Assembly (NCBI GenBank): GCA_934553285.1 | Contig: CAKTFD010000045.1 | Coordinates: forward strand, 1-17,561 | Direction of reading: 5' to 3' | Length of the DNA stretch: 17,561 nt | From: an uncultured Faecalibacterium sp. | Lineage (GTDB): Bacteria > Bacillota > Clostridia > Oscillospirales > Ruminococcaceae | In this document: one piece after another, positions 16,217-17,561 of the stretch | Layout of the letters: the number at the start of each line of letters is the position of its first letter | Numbering within the stretch: position 1 is the first letter of the stretch | Notes under the pieces: generated by a model | What the model was told of the DNA's origin: nothing | What the model saw: only the letters and a program-made list of their open reading frames with translations | Database searches by the model: none | Program-made: the position numbers and the translations under genes

Positions 16217-16284
16217 GGGGGCAGCGCCGCTGCCGCCCCAGCCCCAAAGCGCCTGCAGCAAAAAGCGTATGCTGCAGGCGCTTT
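16217..16284 (+). other. Two consecutive hairpins after tdk
   Basis: The first hairpin pairs GGCAGC (16220-16225) with GCTGCC (16229-16234), plus flanking G and C runs. The second is a 14-bp perfect stem, AAAGCGCCTGCAGC (16246-16259) with its complement at 16271-16284, around an 11-base loop. The second is followed only by GCCATTTT, so as a terminator it would be weak. A TATAAT (16199-16204) lies just before the first hairpin but has no clear -35 box. Confidence 0.55.
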
Positions 16285-16316
16285 GCCATTTTACGCGCTG
16301 TTCCGTTATGCAGGCA

Positions 16317-16356
16317 GGAGCTTGTGCACCAGATGCGGTGCACCGGCTCCTTTTTT
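16317..16356 (+). terminator. Strong intrinsic terminator downstream of tdk
   Basis: GGAGC (16317-16321) pairs with GCTCC (16346-16350), and GTGCACC (16324-16330) with GGTGCAC (16337-16343), leaving a six-base loop and a 2x2 internal loop. TTTTTT follows at 16351-16356. It ends the rex-tdk transcript and any RNA made of the preceding hairpins. Confidence 0.88.
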
Positions 16357-16371
16357 GTTGACCGCGCAGTT

Positions 16372-16471
16372 AACTGATATATCAATTTGTTGCAGTCCCG
16401 GCGGAAACTGATATATTACCTGGACCAAATACGTACGTTTTTTGCGCTATTGATATATCAGTTCCGTCCGG
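16372..16471. repeat. Cluster of three TGATATATCA palindromes with inverted flanks
   Basis: TGATATATCA occurs at 16375-16384 and 16451-16460, with a one-mismatch copy TGATATATTA at 16409-16418. Copies one and three form a perfect 15-base inverted repeat (16372-16386 with 16449-16463). Copy two with its flank (16398-16416) also matches copy three inverted (16453-16471), apart from one single-base gap in each. The arrangement suits an operator cluster, a small foldback element or a cruciform. No function is known to me. Confidence 0.6.
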
Positions 16472-16839
16472 CATTTTTCTGCCGGATGTGCGGCCACGGC
16501 CGCAGCGCACCGCCTGCGCAGCGCCGGATTTTGCAGGGCAGAACGCGATTATTTATGCTTTTCTTGAAATTTTCGATGGTATGCAGCTGTTGCATCCCAG
16601 TTTTTTATGCAAGACATTGAAGTATACAAGTTGCACAGTTTTTCAGCGCAAGTTTATTCATTTCGGCAATGACGTCTATTCTCGCCCGAAAACAAGAGCA
16701 ATATTTGTACGTTTTTGTACTGTATCACTGCAAATTGCATCTTTCTTTTTTCTGTACCTTTTGTTATCATATTTGTATACAAGGGGGCGTGTGCAGGCCC
16801 CTTTTACATGAAGATGTTTTCTATTAGGAGGAGAACAAA
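16467..16839. other. Gene-free AT-rich stretch before the solute-binding protein gene
   Basis: No convincing gene was found. Hairpins TCCGGCA/TGCCGGA (16467-16486) and TGCGGCC/GGCCGCA (16489-16504) stand back to back at its left. The string GTATACAAG recurs near 16621 and 16775. A hairpin AAGGGG/CCCCTT (16781-16803) with a following T-run lies 35 bases before the start codon, just after a TTGTATACAA palindrome. Several partial promoter matches exist (for example TATCAT at 16765), but none has a good partner box, so the promoter of the next gene is not assigned. Confidence 0.5.
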
Positions 16840-17561
16840 ATGAGCAAGGCAATTTCTCGTCGTAACTTCCTGATGGCTACCGGCGCTGTCGGTGCTGCAG
16901 GTCTGCTGGCTGCTTGCGGCAGCAAGCCCGCTGCTTCTTCCACCGCTTCTTCCGCTGCTTCTCAGGCTCCCGCTGCTTCCGCAGACGAAAGTCTGGCCCT
17001 GTCTGACGGCCCCGTCAACCTGAGCATCAGCTGGTGGGGCGGCGACAGCCGTCACGCTGCTTACCAGAGCGCTCTGGAGGCTTTCCACACCGAGTACTCC
17101 AACATCACCGTGGAGCCTACCTTCGCTGCATGGTCCGGCTGGGAAGAGAAGATGGCTGCTGCCTTCATCGCCGGCAACGCACAGGATGTGTGCCAGGTGA
17201 ACTGGAACTGGCTGTACAACTACTCTGCTGACGGCAGCAAGTTCGTGGACCTGAACACCACCTCCAAGTTCATCGACCTGACCCAGTGGGATGCCGCTGC
17301 TATGGACGCTTGCTATGTGGCCAACAGCCAGCAGTGCGTGCCTGTCTCCATGACCGGCCGTATCTTCTACTGGAACATGACCACCTTTAATAAGGCTGGC
17401 ATCACCGAGGTCCCCAAGTCTCTGGACGATCTGATGGCTGCTGGTAAGGCTTTCCAGGAGAAGCTGGGCAACGATTACTACCCCATGCACCTGGGCGCAT
17501 ACGACCGTATGATCCTGATGGTGTTCTACCTCGAGTCCAAGTACGGCAAGGACTGGGCAGA
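16840..17561 (+). CDS. ABC transporter extracellular solute-binding lipoprotein (partial, 3' cut)
   Basis: The first 240 residues are visible; the gene runs off the window. The N-terminus has a twin-arginine-like SRRNFL (6-11), a hydrophobic stretch and a lipobox LAAC (23-26), so Cys26 is the probable lipid anchor. A low-complexity Ala/Ser linker follows to about residue 50. From about 57 the sequence resembles family 1 carbohydrate-binding proteins: VNLSISWWGGDSRH, a helix, then NITVEPTF, GNAQDVCQVNWNWL and a hinge-like GRIFYWNMTTFNKAGI. The likely role is capture of a sugar outside the cell for an ABC importer, whose permeases would lie to the right. AGGAGG (16826-16831) is eight bases before the ATG. 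Codon use differs sharply from neighbours: 28 of 40 alanine codons are GCT and none is GCG, which suggests high expression. The ligand cannot be told. Confidence 0.88.
   Translation, partial: MSKAISRRNFLMATGAVGAAGLLAACGSKPAASSTASSAASQAPAASADESLALSDGPVNLSISWWGGDSRHAAYQSALEAFHTEYSNITVEPTFAAWSGWEEKMAAAFIAGNAQDVCQVNWNWLYNYSADGSKFVDLNTTSKFIDLTQWDAAAMDACYVANSQQCVPVSMTGRIFYWNMTTFNKAGITEVPKSLDDLMAAGKAFQEKLGNDYYPMHLGAYDRMILMVFYLESKYGKDWA

Overview
This GC-rich window reads as a chromosomal segment of a low-oxygen gut Firmicute of the Oscillospiraceae/Ruminococcaceae, most like Faecalibacterium. That is an inference from gene families (Rex, TepA next to FtsK/SpoIIIE, a two-gene cobalamin methionine synthase, a SirTM/zinc-macrodomain pair), Gram-positive style promoters and ribosome sites, and codon use. 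No rRNA, tRNA, CRISPR array, insertion sequence or phage gene was seen. Thirteen protein genes are supported; the last runs off the right edge, and the first begins at base 1, so its upstream context is missing.

Layout: (1) 1-1642, plus strand: a zinc-type macrodomain hydrolase overlapping a class M sirtuin, a matched writer/eraser pair for protein ADP-ribosylation, closed by a hairpin terminator. (2) 1643-2001: a non-coding stretch with a duplicated 19-base repeat, a perfect 10-bp hairpin and a strong promoter. (3) 2002-4247, plus: purA and pyrB, translationally coupled; both enzymes use aspartate for nucleotide synthesis. A long two-way terminator separates them from the convergent metH. 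(4) 7523-4427, minus: a separate methionine synthase reactivation-domain protein overlapping metH, from a near-consensus promoter with a short leader. (5) 13818-7646, minus: ftsK/spoIIIE, a YgiQ-type radical SAM protein, and a membrane-anchored metallo-beta-lactamase-fold protein with an Ada-like cysteine tail, ending at a palindromic terminator. (6) 14679-13996, minus: a TepA-like ClpP-family protease upstream of ftsK, divergent from (7) 14935-16189, plus: rex and tdk, from a TTGACA/TATACT promoter with a structured leader. (8) 16190-16839: a gene-free stretch with three consecutive hairpins, then three copies of a TGATATATCA palindrome and an AT-rich leader. (9) 16840 onward, plus: a lipoprotein sugar-type ABC solute-binding protein, cut by the window end, with strikingly different codon use.

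Most of the window is housekeeping metabolism and chromosome maintenance. The parts worth a second look are the ADP-ribosylation pair, a PurA with substitutions in its nucleotide-binding motifs, the palindrome cluster and hairpin series between tdk and the binding protein, and the repeat element before purA. I did not find convincing evidence of a wholly new multi-gene system.
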